Shown: one piece after another, positions 7,575 through 17,462 of the stretch
How positions within the stretch are numbered: the first letter of the stretch is position 1
Layout: the number at the start of each line of letters is the position of its first letter
Origin: Pedobacter sp. UBA5917
GTDB taxonomy: Bacteria > Bacteroidota > Bacteroidia > Sphingobacteriales > Sphingobacteriaceae
NCBI RefSeq assembly: GCF_002432345.1
Contig: NZ_DJDT01000060.1
Location: 1 to 38,385, forward strand
Length of the DNA: 38,385 nt
Direction of reading: 5' to 3'
Position numbers and translations under genes: made by a program
Notes under the pieces: generated by a model
Seen by the model: the letters and a program-made list of their open reading frames with translations, nothing else
What the model was told of the DNA's origin: nothing
Database searches by the model: none

Positions 7575-10500
7575 TTAAAGGGTAACATTCAATCCGAAAG
7601 TGTAAACTCTTGGCGTTGGCACAGGGTTTCCGTTATTATCTGCCGTTTGGGGATCCCACTGGTTCCAGTTTGGTGCATAAACACCTGCATTACTTACATT
7701 GGCATATATTTTTGCATTCTGTATTCTCAATTTGCCGAGTAAATCTTTTGGTAAACTGTAAGCAAGGGCAATGGTATTTAACCTGATGAAGGAGCTTTTA
7801 CGGTACGAATTGAAACTTACCCCGCTTAGGCCAGAGTTTAGGCGTGCATAATCGTTAATCGGGTTACCCGGTGTCCAATAAGGTACCACATAAGAACTTG
7901 AACGGAAAAAACCTACGCTGCCCGGCTGGTTTTTGGTCTGGTTATCGGTTCTGAGCTGCCCCCAGCTTGATATTAACTGGAATGAAAAATCGAAGTTTTT
8001 ATAGATATTGAAATCGTTACGGAACGACCAGTTGAACCTTGGGCTACGGTAGCCGATAAACTGTTTATCCAGATCGTTATAAACATAGTTACCATCTACA
8101 TCCAGTAATTTAAAATCGCCGGGTTTAATCCCTTTGTTAAATTTATTGGCTTCGGCCACTTCGTTTTCCTGCCAAACGCCCAGGATTTTATATTCCCAGA
8201 TAACGTCGATGTCTTTACCGATAAACCAGCCGTTTCCAGGGTCATCACTCGGTGTTGCCAAAGCCACAATTTTATTGCGGTTAAGCGAAAAGTTTGCGGT
8301 ACTGCTCCAGGTAATGTTACCTCCGGTAAAGTTTTTAGTGGTAATACCAAGCTCGATCCCTTTGTTGTTAACACGGCCCAGATTGGCATTAACATTTACA
8401 TAACCTCCGGCAGATGGCAGTGTTTGGCTGATTAAAAGATCGGATGTTTTCTTATCATACAGTTCAAGTGATCCGCTGATGCGGTTGTTCAAAAAACCGA
8501 AATCCAGACCCAAGTTTAAAGATTTCGTTTTTTCCCATTCCAGGTTTGGATTTGCCAATCTTGAACTGTTTACTACTGTATTCACTTCAACAGGGGTACC
8601 GCTGCTGTTAACCGATTGATATTTACCGCCATCTAAGGTTTGCAAAGCCACATAAGGATCAATAACGTTATTGTTATCCCTGATTTCCCTGTTTCCATTG
8701 ATACCATAAGATAAACGTAGTTTTAAAAAGTCGATCCATTTAACCGGTTTCAAAAAGCTTTCTTCGCTTACTGTCCAGGCTACTGCAGCAGCCGGAAAGT
8801 TGGCCCGTTTTTTCGAAGCACCGAATGCAGAATAACCATCTCTACGGATAGACCCCGTTAAAGCATACCTGCCTTTATACGAATAATTTACCCTAGCCAA
8901 TAAAGCATCGCCGGTGTATACTTTATCATCGCTGCTTACCGTTGGTTTGTTACCGCTCTGTATGTTATGGTAACCCAATACATCTGTTGGCGCAAAACCT
9001 TCGTTACCTGCAATAGTGTACCAGGTAGAATACTTTTCACCGTTTACCAACAGGGTTACATCTACATTATGGTCGGTAGCAAAAGTTTTATTCCATTTCA
9101 GGAGGTTATCCAGCTGCCAGTTGTACCTCGTTTCGGTTGCCCTCGTTGCCGAACCGCCCGGAGTAGCCACATTTGGGTTTTTGGAAGAAAGATGGTTAAA
9201 GGTACGGTACTGATCCAAACCCGGACTAAAATTGGCCTGGTAGGTAATACCAAAAGGCAATTGCACTTTGGCATAAATACTACCAAACAGGGTACTTTGT
9301 TTTTGAAGCCGTGAATTATAGGTTTGATCAAGAAAAGGATTACGGGCATTTAAACCGTTATCATCAGTCGGGATTCTCCTTAAAGAACCATCTGCATTAT
9401 AAAAATCGCCATAAGGAGATAAATCAGGCAGTTGATTCCATGCTGCTTCAATTGCACCTTCATCGCGGTCGGCAAATTGCAGGTTCATGCCAAGGGTTAA
9501 AAATTTAGCTGCCTTTCCTTCAAGATTTAGCCTGGTACGGAAGGTACTGAAACCGCCCCCGGCAATAATGCTCTCATTTTTTAGGTAACCTAACGACATG
9601 TAGTAAGAAACTTCTTCTTTTTTCCCGCTCAGACTTAAGGTATGATCCTGGCGTTGCCCGGTAACAAAAAGCATGTTGTACCAATCGGTTGTTTTACCGG
9701 CAAGGTAGTTGGCTTTCTCATTGGCTAATAATCCAAGGCGGCTTAACCAAAGATCGGTGGGGTTTGTGGTGGTTTGCCCGTTTAACCATTGCGCCAAGGT
9801 TACGCCTTCGGGCAGATTATTCGGATCGTTGTAAATGTATGGCGGGTTAACACCACCGCTTCGCTGCACATCGGCACGCCAGTTTAAAAACCCGGGGCCA
9901 TCGTAAACCGGTTGATCTTTTGCCAGGGTAGCCATGCCAAAGTTTACATTTACGTTGATGGTTGGGGCACCGTTTTTACCTTTTTTTGTAGTGATGGCTA
10001 CCACCCCTGTGGCTGCTTTGGCACCATAAACGGCAAGCGAGCTGGCATCTTTCAATACATCAACCGACTCAATATCATTCGGATTGATATCAGATAGTTG
10101 GCCGATATAAATCACCCCATCCAAAACGATCAAGGGTGTGGTGGTACCTGTAAGCGTTGTTTTTCCACGTACAAGCAGATCACCTCCGCCTTTGGCACTG
10201 TTGTTAAACCCCACACTTAAGCCTGGGATGTTACCCCGCAAAATGTCGGTAACACTATTTGGGTTTTCGTTTTCGAGCTGCGTAGCTTTAATACTCGATA
10301 CCGCACCGGTTACGTCTTTTTTCTGCGCCGTACCATAACCGATTACCACTACATCATTCAAGCCCTGCGAGGCATCTTCTAAAGTAATGTTAAGGCTGGT
10401 ACGCCCGTTTAAAGGAATCTCCTGGGTAGTAAAACCGATAAAAGTAAACACCAGTGTTGCGTTTGCACTTTCTGTTTTAAGGATATATTTCCCAGCGGCA

Positions 10501-10718
10501 TCAGTAAGGGTTCCTACCTGCGTATTTTTCACCCTTACGTTAACCCCTGGCAGGGTTACACCTTTGTTATCTTTAACAGTACCCACAATGGTGGTTTGGG
10601 CAAAAGCGCTGAAACTGCCTAATAGTGAGAGGAGCGAAACGATCAAAATTTTCGCTTTGCCCGTACCGGTACGCTTGAGGCATAACAATATACCCCATTG
10701 ATTGTAAATTTTACTCAT
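7575..10718 (-). CDS. SusC/RagA-family TonB-dependent outer membrane transporter (susC1)
   Basis: 1047 residues: signal peptide ending AFA (about residue 40), a carboxypeptidase-D-like regulatory domain (about 43-115), the SusC signature NDVVVIGYGTAQKKDVTGAVSSI (121-143), a plug domain with the SusC hallmark SVDVLKDASSLAVYGAKAATGVV, and a 22-strand barrel ending in TFGLNVTL. It moves oligosaccharides across the outer membrane using TonB energy, paired with susD1, 3 bp downstream. The N-terminus is a little long before the hydrophobic core; a later start is possible but no better Met is present before the core. The 644-bp upstream region holds a palindrome at 11024-11037 that may be the operator. 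Confidence 0.95.
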   Translation of the reverse strand: MSKIYNQWGILLCLKRTGTGKAKILIVSLLSLLGSFSAFAQTTIVGTVKDNKGVTLPGVNVRVKNTQVGTLTDAAGKYILKTESANATLVFTFIGFTTQEIPLNGRTSLNITLEDASQGLNDVVVIGYGTAQKKDVTGAVSSIKATQLENENPNSVTDILRGNIPGLSVGFNNSAKGGGDLLVRGKTTLTGTTTPLIVLDGVIYIGQLSDINPNDIESVDVLKDASSLAVYGAKAATGVVAITTKKGKNGAPTINVNVNFGMATLAKDQPVYDGPGFLNWRADVQRSGGVNPPYIYNDPNNLPEGVTLAQWLNGQTTTNPTDLWLSRLGLLANEKANYLAGKTTDWYNMLFVTGQRQDHTLSLSGKKEEVSYYMSLGYLKNESIIAGGGFSTFRTRLNLEGKAAKFLTLGMNLQFADRDEGAIEAAWNQLPDLSPYGDFYNADGSLRRIPTDDNGLNARNPFLDQTYNSRLQKQSTLFGSIYAKVQLPFGITYQANFSPGLDQYRTFNHLSSKNPNVATPGGSATRATETRYNWQLDNLLKWNKTFATDHNVDVTLLVNGEKYSTWYTIAGNEGFAPTDVLGYHNIQSGNKPTVSSDDKVYTGDALLARVNYSYKGRYALTGSIRRDGYSAFGASKKRANFPAAAVAWTVSEESFLKPVKWIDFLKLRLSYGINGNREIRDNNNVIDPYVALQTLDGGKYQSVNSSGTPVEVNTVVNSSRLANPNLEWEKTKSLNLGLDFGFLNNRISGSLELYDKKTSDLLISQTLPSAGGYVNVNANLGRVNNKGIELGITTKNFTGGNITWSSTANFSLNRNKIVALATPSDDPGNGWFIGKDIDVIWEYKILGVWQENEVAEANKFNKGIKPGDFKLLDVDGNYVYNDLDKQFIGYRSPRFNWSFRNDFNIYKNFDFSFQLISSWGQLRTDNQTKNQPGSVGFFRSSSYVVPYWTPGNPINDYARLNSGLSGVSFNSYRKSSFIRLNTIALAYSLPKDLLGKLRIQNAKIYANVSNAGVYAPNWNQWDPQTADNNGNPVPTPRVYTFGLNVTL

Positions 10719-11362
10719 AGTTATAGTTTAGTTAATGTTAGTTTATTCTTTGTCCTTACCATAGCTGCCAAGGACAAAATCAGTTCATACAATAAAACCA
10801 CAATATTAAAATGGGATATAGCTAGAAATGATCAGTTAAAAGGCTTTCGGAAAACAGGATGATATCAGCCAGAAAAAATTGGCACCGTACCAGCATATAG
10901 GCACATCAGTTGACTCTTAAACATAGTTATTCGGTTAGACTTATTAATCTAATATAAAAACGACTTGGGCGAGATATAAAAAGCTATAATGCAAATAAGG
11001 CCAAAATCTGCGTCAGCGTCGATTTACAACGATGTAATTAATTTCGGGATTGGCGTATTTTAATGGTTGATTTCATCCCAGTGGCTGTTTAATTCTGGCA
11101 GCTGGCTACCGGCTTACAGATAAACTGCATGTCTTATTTTACCACAGAGGCAACAGATAAAAGGCACAGAGAAACAGAGGAAAACACTAGCCCCAATCCT
11201 CTTTGCCCTTACTGCACCCGGTCGTAAAAAATATTATATATCGGTGGTGCAATATTTAAAAAGGACAATATCTATCACTTTTATAATAGCAAGACCTAAT
11301 TTAACTTATTTTGATAATAACATGGATTTATGAAATTTTGCGCTTACAAAAACACATAGATC
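10719..11362. other. Divergent intergenic region between susC1 and the aldo/keto reductase
   Basis: 644 bp without a credible gene. It contains the palindrome TTACAACGATGTAA (11024-11037), a purine-rich stretch around 11140-11190 (ACCACAGAGGCAACAG and GGCACAGAGAAACAGAGG) resembling degenerate intergenic repeats seen in many genomes, and TATAAT at 11282-11287 before the reductase gene. It should carry both promoters. Confidence 0.5.
11024..11037. promoter_or_regulatory. Candidate operator TTACAACGATGTAA
   Basis: Inverted repeat TTACA/TGTAA around a central ACGA, about 306 bp upstream of the susC1 start. TACAnCGATGTAA recurs upstream of susC2 (17463-17475) and the first ten bases recur before the PL14-like gene (4433-4442). 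The central CG fits LacI-type operators. Regulator assignment is inference. Confidence 0.4.
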
Positions 11363-12346
11363 ATGGAATATAGAAAATTAGGAAATACAACACTTAAATT
11401 ATCAGCCATTTCGTATGGCGCTTTCGCCATTGGTGGCAACATGTGGGGCGGAAATGAAAGAAAAGATTCTATCGAAGCGGTTAAAGCATCAATAGATAAC
11501 GGGATTACCACTATTGATACCGCACCTTTTTATGGCTTTGGGTTAAGCGAGGAAATTATTGGCGAAGCCATTAAGGGATACGACCGATCGAAAATACAGT
11601 TATTAACAAAATTCGGCCTGGTTTGGGACGGAAGCAATAACGGCAAGGGAGAACATTTTTTTGATGCAGAAAACAATGGTAAAGCAGTGCCCATTTACCG
11701 CTACTCGAGCAAAGCATCGATTATTAAGGAAGTAGAAGATAGCCTAAAACGTTTAGGAACCGATTATATCGATCTTTTACAACAGCACTGGCCTGATCCA
11801 ACCACACCTGTTGAAGAAAGCATGGAAGCAGTAGCTCAGTTAATTAAAGATGGGAAAATACTAGCTGCAGGTCTATCTAACGCGGATGTAGCATTACTGG
11901 AAAATGCGGCCAGGGTACATCAACCGGCATCAAACCAGGTATCGTTCAGTATGCTGAACAGAGGTATTCAAAAGGATCTTATCCCATACACTTTGAAAAA
12001 CAATATTGGTATTATTGCTTATAGTCCGATGGAAAGAGGGCTTTTATCAGGCAAGTATTTCAGCAATGAAAAACTGAAGGCAGATGATCACCGCAATGGT
12101 TATTTCAGCCAGTTTGATCTTAAAGCGGTAAAAACCTTTTTAGGGAATATTGCACCGATTGCCGAAGCAAAAAATGCAAGTGTAGCACAATTGGTATTAC
12201 GCTGGACAACTTTGCAGGAAGGCATCACCGTTGTGCTTGCTGGTGCCAGAAATGCAGAACAGGCCATATCGAATGCAGCAGCTATGGATTTCGAGATCAG
12301 CAATGATGAACTTGCCTTTATTAATGGGGAGTTGGGAAAATTGTAA
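11363..12346 (+). CDS. Aldo/keto reductase
   Basis: 327 residues, a full-length (beta/alpha)8 NADPH-dependent reductase of the aldo/keto reductase superfamily. The catalytic tetrad is visible: Asp52 and Tyr57 (DTAPFYGFG), Lys83 (LLTKFG) and His142 (LQQHWPDP). The C-terminal cofactor region includes IIAYSPMERGLLSGKY and VLAGARNAEQ. It resembles the YajO/Tas-type subgroup acting on sugars and aldehydes. It is divergent from susC1 and converges with susD2, so it may process a sugar imported by either system, but the substrate is not readable. The start ATG at 11363 follows an A-rich leader. Confidence 0.9.
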   Translation: MEYRKLGNTTLKLSAISYGAFAIGGNMWGGNERKDSIEAVKASIDNGITTIDTAPFYGFGLSEEIIGEAIKGYDRSKIQLLTKFGLVWDGSNNGKGEHFFDAENNGKAVPIYRYSSKASIIKEVEDSLKRLGTDYIDLLQQHWPDPTTPVEESMEAVAQLIKDGKILAAGLSNADVALLENAARVHQPASNQVSFSMLNRGIQKDLIPYTLKNNIGIIAYSPMERGLLSGKYFSNEKLKADDHRNGYFSQFDLKAVKTFLGNIAPIAEAKNASVAQLVLRWTTLQEGITVVLAGARNAEQAISNAAAMDFEISNDELAFINGELGKL

Positions 12347-12355
12347 AAAGCGGTA

Positions 12356-12415
12356 ATGCTGAATTTTTCAGCATCTTTCTTGCAAAATAGACCCTGAAAT
12401 AAATTCAGGGTGACG
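12356..12415. repeat. Short intergenic repeat, CCCTGAA/TTCAGGG family, copy 2
   Basis: Consists of a hairpin TGCTGAATTTTTCAGCA, the linker TCTTTCTTGCAAAATAGA and a second hairpin CCCTGAAATAAATTCAGGG followed by TGACG. From CAGCATCTTTC onward it matches copy 1 (3186-3233) with few changes. Confidence 0.7.
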
Positions 12416-12422
12416 ACTGAAC

Positions 12423-12460
12423 AAAAAGTGGGTGCCTGAAATTTCAGGTACCCACTTTTT
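12423..12460. terminator. Strong bidirectional terminator between the aldo/keto reductase and susD2
   Basis: AAAAAGTGGGTGCCTGAAA at 12423-12441 pairs with TTTCAGGTACCCACTTTTT at 12442-12460, 19 positions with one wobble mismatch. A-runs and T-runs flank both ends, so it can end both converging transcripts. Confidence 0.85.
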
Positions 12461-12499
12461 GTTTTCTAGTTGGTGCGCCACCAACCTTAAAACATCTTA

Positions 12500-14056
12500 T
12501 TAATATCCCGTATTTTGGGTTAAATTAGGGTTGTTCTTAATTTCCGGTGTAGGAATCGGGAACAGGAGGTGTTTGGTCTGTAAAGGTTGATTTACGCTTT
12601 TGTTAATGTGGCCAACAAAATTATCGAAACCATTAGTACCCTCGTTATACACTTTACGCAAGCGGACCATATCAAACCAGGTGATACCCTCGTAACATAG
12701 TTCGTGCCAGCGCTCTCTCCATACCGCTTCTTCGAACTGGGTTTGGCTTAAACCGGCAAGATCGGCCAATTGCGCTCTTTTTCTGATGGCGTTTACAGCA
12801 GTATAGGCAGCAGCATTTGGCGCACCATCGGCCCTGTTCTGTGCTTCCGCATAAATTAACAGGGTTTCGGCAAAACGGATCTGCGGAATATTCAGATCAC
12901 TTCTGCTGGTCCCTTCTACGCCCAGTGTTCCGTTTGCAATTACATCGAAATGTTTAAAAATATAAGGTTTGCCACGGTTGATCAAAGGTAATTTAAAACC
13001 ATCGGTATAATAATCGGTAAAGAAATAACCATCTCTGTTTTTAGCCCTTAAATCGCCTGCCTCGTAAGAAGCATAAAAACTTTGGGTTGGGATCGAAGTT
13101 CCGATTCCGTCGATTTTAGAAACCAATGGCTGGTGCAATGGCAGGTACGACGATTGTAGTGGATTACCGGCTCCGGCAGCATCATTATACTGGATCCCGA
13201 AAAGATGCTCTAACTTGTTATCGTTTTTGGCATCACGTATAGCAGCATATGTAGTGTATAAACCTAAACTACCGGTATTTGCAGCAGCATAATCAACTAC
13301 TTCTTTTGCCTTATCGGCAGCTAACCTGTAGTAGGCAGCACCTTTATTTAATGGTTGGCCGGCCATAGTTAAATAAACTTTTGCCAGTTCTGATTTAATG
13401 GCCGCGGTAGAAACGCGTCCGCTTGCATCCATATAGGGTAAACCTGCAGCTTCTGCCGAAACAAGGTCGTCAACAATCTGTTTGTAAACCTGCTCCTGTG
13501 GAGTTCTAGATGGCGAAAAATTAGGATCGTTAGGGCTGGTAATCGGTTTGGTGATCAATGGCACATCGCCCCACAAACGCACCAGGTAAAAATAGGCCCA
13601 TGCCCTGATGAAGGATGCTTCGCCCAAAATCCTTTTTTTCTGTGCAGCATCCATTGGGTTAATACCCGGTACTTTATCCAATACCAGATTGGTTTGGGCA
13701 ATTACTTTGTAAAAGCCATTCCAGTTTTGATTAACGTGCAGGTTCGATCCGTCGTAAATCAGTGAATATAGGTTGTTCAGATCCGAGTTCTGCGCTGTTT
13801 CTGTGGTTTGGATACCCGTAGGCGCATCAAGCATCTGCCAGTTGTTAGAGAAAATACCGGCACCACCGCCAATAAACCTGATTTCGGAATAAACTGCGGC
13901 AATACCTGCTTCTGCATGTTCGGGCAGGGTATAAAAACTGTTGGGAGAAAGATTGGTCGGATCGGTTTCATCCAAAAACTTCTTACATCCCAAATTACCG
14001 ATGATAGCACCACCAAGCAATAACAGGGCAGCGATATTTTTTATATTTATTTTCAT
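12500..14056 (-). CDS. SusD/RagB-family lipoprotein (susD2)
   Basis: 518 residues with lipobox IIGNLGC (Cys24) then KKFLDETDPTNLSP, the common SusD beginning. ILGEASFIRAWAYFYLVRLWGDVPLITKP and RFAETLLIYAEAQNRADG are family hallmarks, and the C-terminal WRERWHELCYEGITWFDMVRL is the usual closing region. It binds glycans at the cell surface with susC2, which lies 25 bp upstream in the same operon. No enzyme gene sits in this operon; the aldo/keto reductase is convergent. The gene ends at a strong bidirectional terminator. Confidence 0.93.
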   Translation of the reverse strand: MKINIKNIAALLLLGGAIIGNLGCKKFLDETDPTNLSPNSFYTLPEHAEAGIAAVYSEIRFIGGGAGIFSNNWQMLDAPTGIQTTETAQNSDLNNLYSLIYDGSNLHVNQNWNGFYKVIAQTNLVLDKVPGINPMDAAQKKRILGEASFIRAWAYFYLVRLWGDVPLITKPITSPNDPNFSPSRTPQEQVYKQIVDDLVSAEAAGLPYMDASGRVSTAAIKSELAKVYLTMAGQPLNKGAAYYRLAADKAKEVVDYAAANTGSLGLYTTYAAIRDAKNDNKLEHLFGIQYNDAAGAGNPLQSSYLPLHQPLVSKIDGIGTSIPTQSFYASYEAGDLRAKNRDGYFFTDYYTDGFKLPLINRGKPYIFKHFDVIANGTLGVEGTSRSDLNIPQIRFAETLLIYAEAQNRADGAPNAAAYTAVNAIRKRAQLADLAGLSQTQFEEAVWRERWHELCYEGITWFDMVRLRKVYNEGTNGFDNFVGHINKSVNQPLQTKHLLFPIPTPEIKNNPNLTQNTGY

Positions 14057-14081
14057 TTTAATATCCTTTCTTTAGTTAATA

Positions 14082-17000
14082 TTATAATCCGATGTTTAAG
14101 CCAACCATAAAAGTTGTTGGTTTTGGATAATCGAAAAATGTTTGTCCCTGTGCAAATACGTTTCCATAAGTGGTTACCTCCGGATCGTTACCGGTATATT
14201 TAGTGGCCAGGAAGAAATTCTGAACAGATGCATAAACACGCAACCTATTTAAACGTAATTTTTCTACCAACGTTTTATTGAAAGTATAACCAAGCAAAAG
14301 GTTTTTACCACGGATGAAAGAACCATCTTCGAGCCAATGGGTATCTACGTTGGTCACATAACCAGCAGCCTGATCCCTGATGGCAGCAATCGGTGTGTTC
14401 TGGTTCTGAGGAGTCCAGGCATTTAATACACTTGCAAAACTGTTCGCCTGCACCTGTCTGTCTTCACCAGAGTGGTGTGTCATATTCAGCACATCGTTAC
14501 CATAAGAGTATTGAAGCTCAACAATAAAATCGAAGTTTTTATAACGTAACGAGTTGGAGAACGATCCCCATCCTTTTGGCGATCCGTTACCGATAATCTG
14601 ACGGTCGGCATCGGTAATGGCATGGTCTCCATTAACATCCAGGTATTTAATATCACCCGGAAGCAGGGGTTTACCGCCACGGTAGCTCACGTATTTAGCG
14701 GCTTCGGCCCTTTCGGCCTCGCTCCATGTACCTAAACGCACCAATCCCCAGAACGAACCTACCGGCTCGCCAACCCTGATAATACCGGTTTGGTTAGTGA
14801 AATTCGGGTTACCAACACCAAAAATATCATCCGGGGTAGCCAAAGAAAGTACCTTGTTGCGGTTAAGTGAAATATTGAAAGCTGTTTTCCAGGTAAAATC
14901 GTCTGTTTGGATATTCACCGTATTGATACCTAAATCCAGGCCTTTGTTCTGCATCGAACCAACGTTTTTCCTGATAACAGAGAAACCCGAAGTACGTGGT
15001 ACCGGTGCATCAAGCAACATATCGGTTGTTTTTCTGTAGTACAGATCGGCTTCTAAATTAATGCGGTTGTTAAATAAACCCAGTTCTAAACCGGCATCAA
15101 CCTGTGCGGTTTTCTCCCAAACCAGATCGGGGTTGGCCAACCTGCCGATACCGATACCGGTTACCCTTGTATCGTTGATAATGGCCGAATTGTTAACCAA
15201 AGTAGCAAGTGATTGATATGCAGGAAGCTCAGAGTTACCGCTTAAACCGTAACTTGCCCTTAGCTTTAAATTAGAAACGGTTTTGTTTCCTTTAAGAAAA
15301 TCTTCGTCAGAAGCTTTCCACGCCAGGGCTGCAGAAGGGAAAAAGGCAAATTTATGGTTCTCCCCAAATTTCGAAGATCCATCTACCCTACCGGTAAAAG
15401 TTACCAGGTATTTATCTTTAAAGGCATAGTTTAATCTTCCGAAATAAGAATTAAAGGCCGATCGGTTGCGGCTTGAGCCTACAGTGATGGATTTACTTCC
15501 CGAGCCCATGTTGTTATTGCCGTAAAAATCGGTTACAAAATTCTCTGCATGACTGGTATTGCTGAAGAAATTGGTAGCCTGCCACGAAATACCCAATAAA
15601 GCATTAATCGCATGCGATTCGGCAAAACGTTTATTATAGGTTAAGTAATTCTCTAACGACCAGAAAGTTTCCCTGTCGTTGGTTACGTTTGCTGTTCCGT
15701 TCTGCCCGTCTGAAATGCCATATAATTGTTTCGCATTGTACTCGTTAATGTTACGGCTTACCACATTGGCGCCCAACTGGGTACGGAATTCGAGATCTTT
15801 AGAAAAGCTGATGGTAGAGTAAACACTTCCCAACGAGGTTTGGGTAATCATGTTATAACGCTGATCGGTTAAAATGTGCACCGGATTAGAACCGCCTTCT
15901 GCCCATGGGATCAGTTTATTATCTCCCCATTTGCCATCGGCCAGTTTTATCGGAAGAAAAGGGAATGCCTCGGTAATCATACGCACCGAGTTTAATCCGC
16001 CCGTTCCCTGATCTACAATATTTTCGTCCTGGTTGTTGTAGCTTAAATTACCTCCAACTTTTAACCAGGGTTTAATTTTACTTTCGAAATTAAACCTGCC
16101 CGAATAACGTTTTAAATAAGAATTCAATAAAAGACCTTCATCATCGCGGTAGCCCACAAAAACACCATAGGTATTGTTTTCGTTCCCACCGGTAAAACCC
16201 AACTGGTGGTTTTGCGAAAGTTTGTTCTGGGTCGATTCTTTTAACCAATCGGTATTGTACAGCGGATTTCCGTTACCATCAAAAAATTGTGGCAAAGCAA
16301 TCCTTGCTGCCTTTGGAACCGGGGTAGAAGCATAGTTACCTGCTGCCCAGCCTACCGGATCGTAAACCTTGATGTTTTCGTAAGCCAGATCCTGAACTTT
16401 TACATATTCATAGGCATCGAGCATTTTTACATGGTGCGGCCCCAAAGTATTGATACCAAAATCGGCATCGTAGGTAATGCGCTGCGAATTGGCTGTTCCC
16501 TTTTTGGTGGTGATTAAAATTACACCGTTGGCACCCCTTGCACCATAGATTGCAGTAGACGATGCATCTTTTAATACCTCTACCGATGCAATATCGCTTG
16601 GGTTGATAAAATCGATGGCGTTACTGTTCTGCGTTTGGGTAGTTACCGGTAAAGCTACCCCATCTACCACATAAAGCGGGTTATTACTGGTGTTGATGGA
16701 ACTGAAACCCCTGATTTTGATGTTCGTTTGTCCGCCTGGCCTACCCGAGTTGGTATTTACCTGTACCCCGGTAATACGGCCTGCCAAAGCCTGGTTTAAC
16801 GATGGTGCCGGACGTTCCTGCAGCTCGCTGGCTTTTACCACACCTACCGAACCGGTAAGGTCGCTCTTTTTCACAGTACCATAACCGATTACTACCACAT
16901 CATCGAGTTTACTGGCCTCGGCAACCGCCAGTTTAATGCTGAGATTACTCTGTTCTCCTACGGTAACATCTTTGTTTTCGTAACCCACATAAGAAAAGCG

Positions 17001-17282
17001 GAGTACATCCCTTGGATTGGCTTCGATGCTGAATTTACCCGACTCATCTGTTACCGCCGTTTTACCCGAGGTGATGTTTTTAATGCCCACCCCCGGAATA
17101 GGCATATTTTTTTCATCCAATACGGTCCCAGTGACTACTTTTCGGCTCTGAATTTGCCTAAAAGGCATTTCAGGCACAGAAAATCCACTTGATTTTGCTG
17201 CAACCGGATTCATTGAAAATGCAGGACTATTGAGCAGAAAAAGCACAGAAAGCCCTGAAATCTTGAGTAGATTGATTTTCAT
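14082..17282 (-). CDS. SusC/RagA-family TonB-dependent transporter (susC2)
   Basis: 1066 residues: signal sequence (about 1-23), a carboxypeptidase-D-like domain (about 48-120), SusC signature LDDVVVIGYGTVKKSDLTGSV (126-146), plug with SVEVLKDASSTAIYGARGANGVILITTKKG, and barrel ending FMVGLNIGL. A linker of about 24 residues lies between signal peptide and first domain. It is the transporter partner of susD2. The region upstream carries two near-identical CG-centred palindromes (17337-17352 and 17543-17558) and a TACACCGATGTAA site, suggesting repressor control. Its substrate is unknown; proximity to the uronate locus makes a related glycan plausible. Confidence 0.95.
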   Translation of the reverse strand: MKINLLKISGLSVLFLLNSPAFSMNPVAAKSSGFSVPEMPFRQIQSRKVVTGTVLDEKNMPIPGVGIKNITSGKTAVTDESGKFSIEANPRDVLRFSYVGYENKDVTVGEQSNLSIKLAVAEASKLDDVVVIGYGTVKKSDLTGSVGVVKASELQERPAPSLNQALAGRITGVQVNTNSGRPGGQTNIKIRGFSSINTSNNPLYVVDGVALPVTTQTQNSNAIDFINPSDIASVEVLKDASSTAIYGARGANGVILITTKKGTANSQRITYDADFGINTLGPHHVKMLDAYEYVKVQDLAYENIKVYDPVGWAAGNYASTPVPKAARIALPQFFDGNGNPLYNTDWLKESTQNKLSQNHQLGFTGGNENNTYGVFVGYRDDEGLLLNSYLKRYSGRFNFESKIKPWLKVGGNLSYNNQDENIVDQGTGGLNSVRMITEAFPFLPIKLADGKWGDNKLIPWAEGGSNPVHILTDQRYNMITQTSLGSVYSTISFSKDLEFRTQLGANVVSRNINEYNAKQLYGISDGQNGTANVTNDRETFWSLENYLTYNKRFAESHAINALLGISWQATNFFSNTSHAENFVTDFYGNNNMGSGSKSITVGSSRNRSAFNSYFGRLNYAFKDKYLVTFTGRVDGSSKFGENHKFAFFPSAALAWKASDEDFLKGNKTVSNLKLRASYGLSGNSELPAYQSLATLVNNSAIINDTRVTGIGIGRLANPDLVWEKTAQVDAGLELGLFNNRINLEADLYYRKTTDMLLDAPVPRTSGFSVIRKNVGSMQNKGLDLGINTVNIQTDDFTWKTAFNISLNRNKVLSLATPDDIFGVGNPNFTNQTGIIRVGEPVGSFWGLVRLGTWSEAERAEAAKYVSYRGGKPLLPGDIKYLDVNGDHAITDADRQIIGNGSPKGWGSFSNSLRYKNFDFIVELQYSYGNDVLNMTHHSGEDRQVQANSFASVLNAWTPQNQNTPIAAIRDQAAGYVTNVDTHWLEDGSFIRGKNLLLGYTFNKTLVEKLRLNRLRVYASVQNFFLATKYTGNDPEVTTYGNVFAQGQTFFDYPKPTTFMVGLNIGL

Positions 17283-17336
17283 TTAGTTTAGCTTTAGTTA
17301 ATGATTAGTTAATAGTTTATAATTCACCCTATTACG

Positions 17337-17352
17337 GGTAAAACGTTTTATC
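17337..17352. promoter_or_regulatory. Candidate LacI-type operator 1, GGTAAAACGTTTTATC
   Basis: Its centre TAAAACGTTTTA is a perfect 12-bp palindrome with central CG, 55 bp upstream of the susC2 start. It matches operator 2 at 14 of 16 positions. Confidence 0.5.
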
Positions 17353-17462
17353 AACTATTCGAAAGAGAATAATTGACTGGAATCATCAATAAATTAATCA
17401 GAAGGCTTTGGGTAATAGACACTAATGTAACCGGGGATTACATCTTCAGAAAAGGATAAACA

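Noticed and set aside
11140..11190. A small RNA or repeat gene in the ACAGAGG-rich stretch
   Set aside because: Only a degenerate direct repeat is visible; no hairpin, promoter or terminator supports an RNA gene.
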